NCBI GenBank assembly: GCA_001795975.1
Contig: MGLG01000025.1
Coordinates: forward strand, 9,691-16,239
Origin: Candidatus Yanofskybacteria bacterium RIFOXYD1_FULL_42_10
GTDB lineage: Bacteria > Patescibacteriota > Minisyncoccia > 2-02-FULL-40-12 > GWA2-44-9
Reading direction: 5' to 3'
Length of the DNA: 6,549 nt
The notes under the pieces were generated by a model, which was not told where the DNA came from, ran no database searches, and saw only the letters and a list, made by a program, of their open reading frames with translations. This document shows, piece after piece, positions 1 to 5,828 of the stretch. A program made the position numbers and the translations under genes. The stretch's first letter is position 1, and each line of letters opens with the position of its first letter.

Positions 1-2210
1 AATTCAACAACCGGTCTTTTTCTATACATCTCCTCAACGATATTTTTGAATAGCGGTCCGGCAACCCAACCGCCGGAGACCTGCAAATTTCTGCTCCCGC
101 TTACTTTTTGCATATATTCAGGAATCTCTATTGTCTTTGGCATATCATATCCCAACCTTACTCCGATGCTGTATTCGGGAGTATAGCCAATTATTAACAA
201 ATCATTTGGCCCGTTAGAAGTGCCTGTTTTAACGGCTACAGGTTGTTTTAGGGTTTTTAGAGCGGTTCTACCGGTGCCAATTTTTGTTACGGCTCGCAAC
301 AACACGGTCATTTTGCGCGAAGTGGATTCAGACAAGGCTCTTTTTTCTTGGTATTTTTCTGCGGAATACAGGATTTTCTCTTCCGAATCTTTAATTTGAA
401 TAATAATGCTTGGTTTAATGTAAGCGCCGTTTCGCGCAAAAACGCTGAAAGCATTGGTAAGTTCAAGCAAACTCACATCGGAGCCGCCGATAGCCGTCGG
501 AAGATACGGTTGCAGACCGGGACTATTTTCGTCGGCGTAAGGCGACTTAAACCAAACTTGATTTTCTGAATCTCTGCCCACGCCTTGATTTCCCCACACA
601 CCCATATTGTGGGCGGTGAGGATGACTGTTTTTATTCCTATTTCTTTGGCTAAGTTGAGCGTGGCCAAATTGACTGACCTGGTTAGAGCCGTGAGCAGAG
701 TAATATTTCCGTAAGGAACCATATTTTTTTCCACGAAATTTCTTGGTGTCCACCACTTAGTGACTGTGCCGTTGAAACTCACTTTTGCCGGCATTGTGAA
801 AGGACAATTGCAGACCATACTGTCAAAATCTTTTCCGTGGTATTCAATTGCCGCGGCGTAGGTAAATGGTTTGAATGCGGAACCCGGAGAGCGCAGGGAA
901 AGCGCTCGATTGAAATTAGTTTCTGAAAAATCGTGTCCGCCGCTCATGGCGACAATTCGGCCTGTTTTGTTTTCTATCACAACAACGGCGCCTTCTATTT
1001 TTTCTTTTTGGCCGATATTCTCTTTGTTTATGATGGCGAGATGTTTATTCAGTTCTTCCGACACTATTGCTTGGATGGATGCGTCAATGCTGGTTTCTAT
1101 TCTCAATCCGCCGTAATAAGCGAGCTCGTTATCCGTGAATCCTTGCATAAAAAGCATTTCTTTTACAAGCCGATTGCCATAACCGAATTGCGGATTTTTA
1201 AGAGGTGTAATGTGGAGGATGTTTTGCTCAAACGGCTCATCTTCTTTAAAAAGAGAAGCGGTGTATTGTTTTTCGGTAATGTCGCCGTACTTGAGCATCT
1301 TTTGAAGAACATAGTTATATCGTTTTTTGGCAAAATTAATGCGGGCGATCTCTTTAGCTAATTTCTTTTGATAATCTTTTTCGGCGCGTTCAACTTCTTC
1401 CTTATTTTCATCGGAATTCAGAAGTGGTTTTGGCGGAGGATTGAAAATCGGCGAATAAATAGAAGAAGATTTATTTAAGCTTGCCAAAATGGCTATTTCG
1501 GGGATGGTGAGTTCGTCTTTTCTGACGATATTTTTTCCGAAATAATATCGGCAGGCCTCGGAAATCCCGTTAGTTCCGTGTCCGAAATAGATACGGTTAA
1601 GGAATTCTTCCATAATTTTGGATTTGGGATATTTCCGGTCAAGTTGAATGGCCACTCTCGCTTCTTTTATTTTTCTATAATAACTTTGTTCTTGGTTTCT
1701 AAATTCGGGAAGTTCCTTGGCATAAAGCAAGCGAGCTAATTGTTGAGTAATCGTGCTGGCTCCGCTTCTTTGTCCGTATCCAATTTTGTAAAAAGCATTG
1801 GTAATGAAGGCTCTTGATATTGCCACTACATCTATGCCGGGGTGATAAAAAAATCTTTTATCTTCAGCCGCGATAAATCCTTTGATGAGGAGCGGAGGAA
1901 TCTCGTCATATTTGAGCGGGTCTCGTGTTTCGTAAAAGAACCTCCCGATTATTTGGCCGTCGGAAGAAACAACGAATGAAGTGCGGGTCATGTCTGCTTT
2001 TTCTATTTTTCCAAAATCTAAGGGACGGCCGTGCGAATCCGTTAAGCCATTTGTGCTGAAAAACAAGTAGCCTAGCAAGGAAAGTAGCGCTAAAATTCCG
2101 AGGAACAATGTAAATCTCCAAAGCAAAGGCCGCCTTTTTATCAGAAAAAAGTCCCGTTTCAACTGATTTGTTATTGCAGAAAATACTTCTTTTTGATAGG
2201 AATCGCCCAT
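1..2210 (-). CDS. Class A penicillin-binding protein (PBP1A-type peptidoglycan glycosyltransferase/transpeptidase), C-terminus cut by the window edge
   Basis: This bifunctional enzyme polymerises lipid II into glycan strands and cross-links the stem peptides on the outer face of the membrane. One open frame of 736 codons runs from ATG 2210 to the window edge with no stop. A short cytoplasmic tail precedes a membrane segment at residues 29-51. The GT51 domain shows the catalytic EDKRFFYHPG (E116), GASTITQQL (S152), RKIKE (179-183) and IMEEFLN (E201) followed by GxxG. The transpeptidase domain shows SAFK (S444, K447), SVN (512-514) and KTGT (661-664), so all catalytic motifs are intact. Class A PBPs are usually about 700-850 residues, so only a short C-terminal part should be missing. 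The ATG is supported by a strong Shine-Dalgarno match and an upstream promoter. The family is certain; the exact paralogue (PBP1A, 1B or 2A type) is not, so no symbol is given. Confidence 0.96.
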   Translation of the reverse strand, partial: MGDSYQKEVFSAITNQLKRDFFLIKRRPLLWRFTLFLGILALLSLLGYLFFSTNGLTDSHGRPLDFGKIEKADMTRTSFVVSSDGQIIGRFFYETRDPLKYDEIPPLLIKGFIAAEDKRFFYHPGIDVVAISRAFITNAFYKIGYGQRSGASTITQQLARLLYAKELPEFRNQEQSYYRKIKEARVAIQLDRKYPKSKIMEEFLNRIYFGHGTNGISEACRYYFGKNIVRKDELTIPEIAILASLNKSSSIYSPIFNPPPKPLLNSDENKEEVERAEKDYQKKLAKEIARINFAKKRYNYVLQKMLKYGDITEKQYTASLFKEDEPFEQNILHITPLKNPQFGYGNRLVKEMLFMQGFTDNELAYYGGLRIETSIDASIQAIVSEELNKHLAIINKENIGQKEKIEGAVVVIENKTGRIVAMSGGHDFSETNFNRALSLRSPGSAFKPFTYAAAIEYHGKDFDSMVCNCPFTMPAKVSFNGTVTKWWTPRNFVEKNMVPYGNITLLTALTRSVNLATLNLAKEIGIKTVILTAHNMGVWGNQGVGRDSENQVWFKSPYADENSPGLQPYLPTAIGGSDVSLLELTNAFSVFARNGAYIKPSIIIQIKDSEEKILYSAEKYQEKRALSESTSRKMTVLLRAVTKIGTGRTALKTLKQPVAVKTGTSNGPNDLLIIGYTPEYSIGVRLGYDMPKTIEIPEYMQKVSGSRNLQVSGGWVAGPLFKNIVEEMYRKRPVVE

Positions 2211-2211
2211 G

Positions 2212-2219
2212 ATCACCTC
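2212..2219 (-). promoter_or_regulatory. Strong Shine-Dalgarno site of the PBP gene
   Basis: Read on the minus strand the sequence is GAGGTGAT, an eight-base match to the complement of the 16S rRNA 3' end. The GAGG core ends five bases before ATG 2210. It fixes the start and is the only clear Shine-Dalgarno site in the window. Confidence 0.8.
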
Positions 2220-2247
2220 ATTGTTAAGGAACTAAATATGTGGCCGC

Positions 2248-2276
2248 AGAATAGCAATTTATGTCAATCTGGTAAA
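2248..2276 (-). promoter_or_regulatory. Probable sigma-70-type promoter of the PBP gene
   Basis: On the minus strand TTTACC (2271-2276) is followed after 17 bases by TATTCT (2248-2253), preceded by TGC as an extended -10. Transcription would start near 2241, about 30 bases before the ATG. Each hexamer matches consensus at four of six positions, so support comes mainly from spacing, the TGn element and position. Confidence 0.55.
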
Positions 2277-2290
2277 GAGCGAAGGAAAAT

Positions 2291-2319
2291 TTAACTTTTC
2301 CGCTGTTTTTTGGTATTAT
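2291..2319 (+). promoter_or_regulatory. Probable sigma-70-type promoter of the HExxH gene
   Basis: TTAACT (2291-2296), a 17-base spacer and TATTAT (2314-2319) preceded by TGG give an extended -10 promoter. The predicted start near 2326 leaves a leader of only about 14 bases with no Shine-Dalgarno sequence before ATG 2340. It stands back to back with the PBP promoter, 14 bases apart. Confidence 0.6.
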
Positions 2320-2339
2320 GGGTTTAATTAAATTCATTT

Positions 2340-3500
2340 ATGCAAGAACAAATACCGTTACCACCACCGGCTCAAAATCAAGAGAAAGAAGTCATTTATG
2401 ATTATGATAAGCTTGCTAAAATGCAAGAAGTTTTTCTTGAGCAGGCAAGAAAAAATCCGGATATAAAGCTGATTGATTTGGACGAGATCATGAGGGGCAT
2501 AGGAGGAGAAGGAGAAAAGAAAATTTTAGAAAAAGCAACTTTGGATTATAAGGATGTTCGGCACAAAATACTTGAGCTTCAACAGGAATTTAGTTTTGAA
2601 AAAGTCGGACAAGACAAAAGAGGGAATTTTTTTAAAGGCGAAGAATTATACCAACACATAACCGGTGGTAAGCCGAATGGGAAAATCTTTGTGCAGTTTG
2701 CTTCTTTTGCTGTGTATATGAAATGTGAACAGTCATTGGATTTTGGTTTTTTGTATTCCGTGATTAGTGTTGGCGGGGATATTAACCCAATGACTAGATT
2801 TGATAAAACAGAAATGCGCAAAAAATATTCAGACGGAATAGCAACTCATTTTGAATATTCTTATCCTGGTATGGATGTTCCGTTGATTGTTGAGAACACC
2901 GAAGTCTATAGAGATAAGACAGAAGAAGACATGGAGAAAGACAGAGATTCTTTAGTTATCCACGAAGAACAGCATATTATAAATAACTTTTTTACGGATA
3001 CTTTATTTTTTGATAAGACTTATGAAAATGAAAGTTTGGCTGAGGCGGTTGTAAAAATATTAAGAAAAAATCAATTAAACGACAGTAAAGGAGCAGAGGG
3101 GGTGCGAGAAGATATCGTTGCCTATGCCGAAGGTCTCAAAAAACAATTTTTACGCAATGCTCAAAACGAATTTACGGCTTATTTACGACAAGGATACCCT
3201 CCGGAAATGATAGCAGATGTTTTATTGCGGAGGAACTTTCTATATGATTTTTTTTGGCAGAATAAAAAGAAATTGTTAAAATTGTTTAACGGGTTATTCA
3301 AGCAAGATGCAGGAGAATTATTCTTATTTTTGGAAGAAGCATTTTATGAATCCTACGACAAGGATATAAAAACGGCAGCTACTTTATGTAAAACATTGCT
3401 TACGAAATATTCTACCAAAGAAATTAGTACTTATTTAAATGTTATACCAATCTGGAAGTGGCAAGAAATTACCGATAAGTTGATGTCTGCTAAAAACTAA
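2340..3500 (+). CDS. Predicted soluble HExxH-motif protein (putative zinc metallopeptidase-like), 386 aa
   Basis: No specific family is recognised. The 386-residue protein has no signal peptide or membrane segment and begins with a proline- and glutamine-rich stretch, so it is probably cytoplasmic. Its most telling motif is HEEQH (residues 208-212) inside a hydrophobic helix context (LVIHEEQHIINNFF), the classic HExxH pattern in which two histidines bind zinc and the glutamate activates water. A third ligand could be E277 in NEFTAYL, 65 residues on, or E231/E235 in NESLAEAVVK; the sequence alone does not decide. The C-terminal 100 residues are helical and lysine-rich. The gene stands alone between its own promoter and a palindromic terminator, so context says nothing of its role. 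The start is the first ATG after the promoter; there is no Shine-Dalgarno site. Peptidase activity is inference. Confidence 0.85.
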   Translation: MQEQIPLPPPAQNQEKEVIYDYDKLAKMQEVFLEQARKNPDIKLIDLDEIMRGIGGEGEKKILEKATLDYKDVRHKILELQQEFSFEKVGQDKRGNFFKGEELYQHITGGKPNGKIFVQFASFAVYMKCEQSLDFGFLYSVISVGGDINPMTRFDKTEMRKKYSDGIATHFEYSYPGMDVPLIVENTEVYRDKTEEDMEKDRDSLVIHEEQHIINNFFTDTLFFDKTYENESLAEAVVKILRKNQLNDSKGAEGVREDIVAYAEGLKKQFLRNAQNEFTAYLRQGYPPEMIADVLLRRNFLYDFFWQNKKKLLKLFNGLFKQDAGELFLFLEEAFYESYDKDIKTAATLCKTLLTKYSTKEISTYLNVIPIWKWQEITDKLMSAKN

Positions 3501-3520
3501 AACCCCGCCATGGCGGGGTT
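3501..3520. terminator. Bidirectional palindromic terminator between the HExxH gene and tRNA-Arg
   Basis: AACCCCGCCATGGCGGGGTT is a perfect 20-bp palindrome that begins right after the stop codon of the plus-strand gene and lies 6 bases beyond the 3' end of the minus-strand tRNA-Arg. The minus-strand side has the better T-rich tail (TTTTAGTTTTT); the plus-strand side has only TTT. It probably ends both convergent transcripts. Confidence 0.8.
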
Positions 3521-3526
3521 TCCTGA

Positions 3527-3601
3527 TGGTGTCCCCAGAGGGAATCGAACCCCCATCAACAGCTTCGAAGGCTGTTGCTTTATCCGTTAAGCTATGGGGA
3601 C
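3527..3601 (-). tRNA. tRNA-Arg(TCG)
   Basis: The minus strand folds into a complete cloverleaf of 75 nt. The acceptor arms are GTCCCCA and TGGGGAC, the discriminator is A, and CCA is encoded. The anticodon stem ACAGC/GCTGT encloses the loop CTTCGAA, giving anticodon TCG, which reads arginine CGN codons. The T arm is GGGGG-TTCGATT-CCCTC with one G-U pair. There is no intron. It is convergent with the HExxH gene. Confidence 0.95.
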
Positions 3602-3622
3602 ATGGGAATCTGCACATCAATA

Positions 3623-3651
3623 AAATTATCAGAAAAAATAGATTGTTTCAA
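3623..3651 (-). promoter_or_regulatory. Possible promoter of tRNA-Arg
   Basis: On the minus strand TTGAAA (3646-3651) is followed after 17 bases by TAATTT (3623-3628), or after 15 bases by the better hexamer GATAAT (3625-3630). The start would fall about 10-15 bases before the tRNA. The -35 abuts the 46-bp palindrome. Neither pairing is fully convincing. Confidence 0.35.
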
Positions 3652-3695
3652 TTAAATACTTAAAACCCCCGTACGGGGGTTTTAAGTATTTAATT
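3650..3695 (-). terminator. 46-bp perfect palindrome, terminator of the 3D-domain gene
   Basis: The palindrome is perfect over 46 bp, centred on GTAC at 3671-3674, with a core of five C-G pairs flanked by A/T pairs. On the minus strand the C5/G5 stem is followed by TTTT, as in an intrinsic terminator. The TAA stop of the 3D-domain gene (3690-3692) lies inside the right arm, so stop codon and terminator overlap. Confidence 0.85.
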
Positions 3696-4265
3696 TTGAG
3701 GAGCCATGGCCACAACTTCAATTGACACTTTTTTAATACCGAATATTTTGGCCAGCTCTCTTTCGGGGAACCAAATGTCAATTCGGGTTTTATATCTCCT
3801 GTTCATCCTGTCCTCAACCACGAAGATTTTATCTCCAAAGAGTTTCGGAATTCTGATAAGCGTGCCAAAGGGCAAAAAGTTAGTGGCGACAATTCCGTCT
3901 CTTACGGTTGTTCCGGAAGCGGTGGTAAAAGGCGTATCGTCGGTTTGGTCCGGAGTTGAAGAATAAGCGGTTGCCACAACTGTGTGTTCGGCAATCAACC
4001 TTAATTCTTTTTCGGGTTCCGAACTTACAGGCGATTCAATCTTTTTTCCGTTATCGTCTGCGATTGTCGCAATGTTTTTTCCGGCAATCATTTCTTGAAA
4101 GTCGCGAAAAGCTTTATCAAAATCCCAATTTTCAGAATTAATAACTACATTGTCTGCGGTTTCATTGGTTTGGTTTATCCAGTCAAAGAAACCGGCGTTT
4201 GCATAATTGCTTGAAAGGGCAAAAAGCAAAGAAAGAACAGCGGAAAGCATTGTTATTTTGTTCAT
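3690..4265 (-). CDS. Secreted 3D-domain protein (double-psi beta-barrel, putative peptidoglycan-active), 191 aa
   Basis: Residues 1-24 form a Sec signal peptide: a lysine after the start, a hydrophobic core (MLSAVLSLLFALS) and ANA as a likely cleavage motif before GFFDW. A linker of about 70 residues leads to a C-terminal 3D domain at about 96-188, with TAY (99-101), SGTTVRDGIVAT, LPFGTLIRIP, FVVEDRMN (D152) and RIDIWF (D163). The family is named for three conserved aspartates, here probably D123, D152 and D163. Related domains occur in Bacillus YocH/YuiC-type proteins and in MltA lytic transglycosylases, so a role in trimming cell-wall glycan is plausible; catalysis is inferred. The protein is exported and would meet the same substrate that the upstream PBP makes. 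A strong promoter and a folded leader precede ATG 4265, which has no properly spaced Shine-Dalgarno site. Confidence 0.9.
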   Translation of the reverse strand: MNKITMLSAVLSLLFALSSNYANAGFFDWINQTNETADNVVINSENWDFDKAFRDFQEMIAGKNIATIADDNGKKIESPVSSEPEKELRLIAEHTVVATAYSSTPDQTDDTPFTTASGTTVRDGIVATNFLPFGTLIRIPKLFGDKIFVVEDRMNRRYKTRIDIWFPERELAKIFGIKKVSIEVVAMAPQN

Positions 4266-4279
4266 ATTTTAGCTTATTA

Positions 4280-4347
4280 GGAATCCTTAATAATGGCTTT
4301 TTGTAACAAAAAACGGCCTATCAAGCCAGTAATTTATTAAGGAAACC
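4280..4347 (-). promoter_or_regulatory. Long hairpin in the 5' leader of the 3D-domain gene, candidate RNA regulatory element
   Basis: The leader runs from about 4361 to 4266. On the plus strand GGAATCCTTAATAA (4280-4293) pairs with TTATTAAGGAAACC (4334-4347) at 12 of 14 positions. TGGCTT (4294-4299) then pairs with AAGCCA (4323-4328), leaving GTAAT bulged. Inside is a smaller A/T hairpin. Each outer arm also sits within its own 20-bp imperfect dyad (4274-4293 and 4334-4353), so alternative local hairpins are possible. An AAGGA in the mRNA is buried in the stem. No known riboswitch class is recognised. Confidence 0.5.
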
Positions 4348-4367
4348 TATTAAGTTATTATCTTACA

Positions 4368-4396
4368 AGTATAGCAAATTGGGGTTAAAAAGTCAA
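4368..4396 (-). promoter_or_regulatory. Strong sigma-70-type promoter of the 3D-domain gene
   Basis: On the minus strand TTGACT (4391-4396), 17 bases, TATACT (4368-4373) with TGC before the -10. Both hexamers match consensus at five of six positions, making this the best promoter in the window. The start near 4361 gives a leader of about 95 nt. The -35 lies just beyond the terminator of the upstream membrane-protein gene. Confidence 0.85.
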
Positions 4397-4401
4397 GCCC
4401 T

Positions 4402-4419
4402 AAAAACCCTTAAAAAGGG
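4402..4419 (-). terminator. Intrinsic terminator of the membrane-protein gene
   Basis: On the minus strand CCCTT-TTT-AAGGG forms a 5-bp hairpin followed directly by TTTTT (4402-4406). A wider pairing of GCCC with GGGC (4397-4400 with 4419-4422) can extend it. It begins within a few bases of the TAG stop and ends just before the next promoter's -35. Confidence 0.7.
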
Positions 4420-4421
4420 GG

Positions 4422-4856
4422 CTAAAAAGGCCATAAAATCTTTAGCATTTTTAGGCCTGGTTTTACCGAAATTACGAATAAAAATAAACCGACCATTATC
4501 AAAAAGCCGTCATAGCTCCAGCGCGCCGGATCGCTGTCGCTAAGCTTAAGCCAAATGCCGAATTCATCAAAAGCGAGTCCGAGACCGAATCCATGCAGGA
4601 GGGAAATTAAATACTTGGCTTTCGGGCCGCTAAAAATTAAAGCAAAATAACCGGAAGCGGCTAAAACAAAAAACCCGTAGGCGTAATGATGAACTCTGAT
4701 TGTTTGGGACCAGGGGATATAGAAATTCGGATAAAGGTGGCTGAAAATTCTGGCGCCGATAAATGTTAAAAGAAAAGCGACTGAGATGGGGAAAATAAGA
4801 GAAACATAAAGACCGGATTCTTTGTTAAGAACCTTTTGAGTTATGGCTATGCGCAT
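4422..4856 (-). CDS. Small integral membrane protein with four predicted helices, 144 aa, function unknown
   Basis: From ATG 4856 the protein has 144 residues and about four hydrophobic segments: LYVSLIFPISVAFLLTFIGA (about 16-35), YAYGFFVLAASGYFALIF (58-75), YLISLLHGFGLGLAF (82-96) and FLIMVGLFLFVISV (118-131). Polar motifs at helix edges are distinctive: HHYAYG (H56, H57) and HGFGLGLAFDEFGIWL (H88, D97, E98). A similar HH...G plus DEFxxWL pattern occurs, from memory, in unnamed bacterial integral membrane proteins; no function follows. The frame stays open upstream to an ATG at 4928, but that start lies inside tRNA-Gly, so 4856 is chosen. No Shine-Dalgarno site is visible, and the ATG comes 31 bases after the tRNA, so it may be translated from a transcript that also carries tRNA-Gly. 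Confidence 0.75.
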   Translation of the reverse strand: MRIAITQKVLNKESGLYVSLIFPISVAFLLTFIGARIFSHLYPNFYIPWSQTIRVHHYAYGFFVLAASGYFALIFSGPKAKYLISLLHGFGLGLAFDEFGIWLKLSDSDPARWSYDGFLIMVGLFLFVISVKPGLKMLKILWPF

Positions 4857-4887
4857 TTTTGAGAAGACGCTTAGAATAAACACTTTG

Positions 4888-4958
4888 AGCGGGTAACGAG
4901 AGTCGGACTCGTACTTCGACCTTGGCAAGGTCGCGTCATACCGCTAGACCATACCCGC
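4888..4958 (-). tRNA. tRNA-Gly(GCC), CCA not encoded
   Basis: Acceptor arms GCGGGTA and TACCCGC pair fully. The anticodon stem CGACC/GGTCG encloses TTGCCAA, giving anticodon GCC. The T arm is ACGAG-TCCGACT-CTCGT. The discriminator is T, followed by CAA rather than CCA, so the 3' end must be added by tRNA nucleotidyltransferase, unlike the other three tRNAs here. It lies 6 bases after the HTH gene's stop and 31 bases before the membrane-protein start, all on the same strand. Confidence 0.93.
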
Positions 4959-4964
4959 ATAGGA

Positions 4965-5660
4965 TTATTTAATTTTAGCAACTCCGGCTATAAGCCCCAT
5001 TATTTTGTGGTACAGGTTTGTGTTGTTAACTGATATTTGGACTACTCCAAATGGAAGTGAATTATATGACTTTTTTCTTTGACTAGAAATACTGACAGTT
5101 TGCAGAGTTTTTTGAAAATTGCTATATGGTATGTTACATCTTTTTTGCCAAAAACTCAAGAGGTAAGCCGGATCTTGGTGCTCAAAATATCTGACCCAAA
5201 CATTTATTTTTTCGTTTGGAACTTCGCATATTTCTTTTAAAAATCTTATGAACATACATACCAAATCAGGATCAGAATTTGTAAGAGAGACGATGTGAGA
5301 AGTGATGGTTTTTCCGTTTCTGATGACGGGTTTTTTGTATCCTTCCGCCCAATAAAGGGCCGCCCCAATAATTAAGAGATCTCTTTTGCTTAGATTCTTG
5401 ATCATTTTTTCACCCATACTCCTAAATTTTTTAGACCTAATTTCAGCTAAAATTGTTTGATTTTTATTTCTCTTAAGAAGTCCCCTTAGAGAAGCGGAAT
5501 GCACTCTTTCTTTTAATCTTTTTATGGCTTCCTCTGGAATTTCAAGAGTGGCAAACCACCCGGAAAGAGTGCTTTTGGGTATTTTGAGAAGTCGAGTTAT
5601 TTCATTATAACTTCGCCCCGCCATTCTTAATTTGTAGGCTTTAAATTTATCGGACCTCAT
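4965..5660 (-). CDS. Helix-turn-helix protein with LAGLIDADG-like domain (homing-endonuclease-related), 231 aa
   Basis: Residues about 5-40 (AYKLRMAGRSYNEITRLLKI followed by PKSTLSGWF) form a resolvase-type helix-turn-helix. A basic linker follows, then a LAGLIDADG-like region: LLIIGAALYWAEGYKK (95-110, acidic E106), SLTNSDPDLVCMFIRFLKE (125-143) and a basic C-terminal part. The GAALYWAEG plus NSDP signature recurs, from memory, in free-standing HTH proteins of CPR bacteria and archaea, where function is unproven; site-specific DNA binding or cutting is the natural inference. Only one clear LAGLIDADG-like helix is seen, so cleavage would need a dimer. The start ATG 5660 follows an extended -10 by so few bases that the mRNA would be nearly leaderless. 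The stop lies 6 bases before tRNA-Gly. The intron-bearing tRNA-Phe diverges 136 bases away, which makes a link worth testing. Confidence 0.8.
   Translation of the reverse strand: MRSDKFKAYKLRMAGRSYNEITRLLKIPKSTLSGWFATLEIPEEAIKRLKERVHSASLRGLLKRNKNQTILAEIRSKKFRSMGEKMIKNLSKRDLLIIGAALYWAEGYKKPVIRNGKTITSHIVSLTNSDPDLVCMFIRFLKEICEVPNEKINVWVRYFEHQDPAYLLSFWQKRCNIPYSNFQKTLQTVSISSQRKKSYNSLPFGVVQISVNNTNLYHKIMGLIAGVAKIK
4972..4980 (-). promoter_or_regulatory. Possible extended -10 promoter of tRNA-Gly inside the end of the HTH gene
   Basis: On the minus strand TGC-TAAAAT lies in the last codons of the HTH gene, placing a start near 4965, about 7 bases before the tRNA. There is no recognisable -35. The same TGC plus -10 pattern occurs in the PBP and 3D-domain promoters. 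Read-through from the HTH gene is the alternative. Confidence 0.4.
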
Positions 5661-5668
5661 TACCTATA

Positions 5669-5677
5669 ATTATAACA
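5669..5677 (-). promoter_or_regulatory. Extended -10 promoter of the HTH/LAGLIDADG-like gene, nearly leaderless
   Basis: On the minus strand TGT-TATAAT is a perfect -10 hexamer with an upstream TGn. The -35 (ATTTTA at 17 bases) is poor. Transcription would begin near 5662, only about two bases before ATG 5660, so the message is probably leaderless. Confidence 0.6.
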
Positions 5678-5745
5678 CAGCAGTTCGGTTTTAAAATTCC
5701 AAAGTTGATAAGTGGGTGTGGATAGCGGTTTTATACTTGGGACAG

Positions 5746-5774
5746 TTGAATAATGACAAAAATAATGATATGTT
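5746..5774 (+). promoter_or_regulatory. Probable promoter of the intron-containing tRNA-Phe gene
   Basis: TTGAAT (5746-5751), 17 bases, TATGTT (5769-5774) preceded by TGA. A start near 5781 gives about 16 bases of 5' leader for RNase P. Each hexamer matches at four of six positions. The rest of the 136-bp spacer shows no gene. Confidence 0.45.
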
Positions 5775-5828
5775 TGGATTAGGAGTAAGAGTAATTGCCG
5801 CGGTAGCTCAGTGGTAGAGCGCATCCCT

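Noticed and set aside
348..1361. Several open frames of 70-140 codons on the plus strand, and others inside 2579-2821 and 3706-4141
   Set aside because: They lie antisense to the PBP, HExxH and 3D-domain genes, which carry intact motifs in their own frames; no start signals or family features support them.
3435..3620. A 61-codon minus-strand frame over tRNA-Arg
   Set aside because: It translates the tRNA itself (SLTDKATAFEAVDGGSIPS is a familiar false product of tRNA-Arg/Ser genes) and runs into the HExxH gene.
4857..4928. A longer membrane-protein frame starting at ATG 4928
   Set aside because: The first 14 or so codons would come from inside tRNA-Gly, and the extension is not hydrophobic or otherwise protein-like; the ATG at 4856 is preferred.
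5705..5737. Promoter TTGATA to TATACT upstream of tRNA-Phe
   Set aside because: The spacer is 21 bases, too long for sigma-70 recognition; the TTGAAT/TATGTT pair with 17 bases lies closer to the tRNA.
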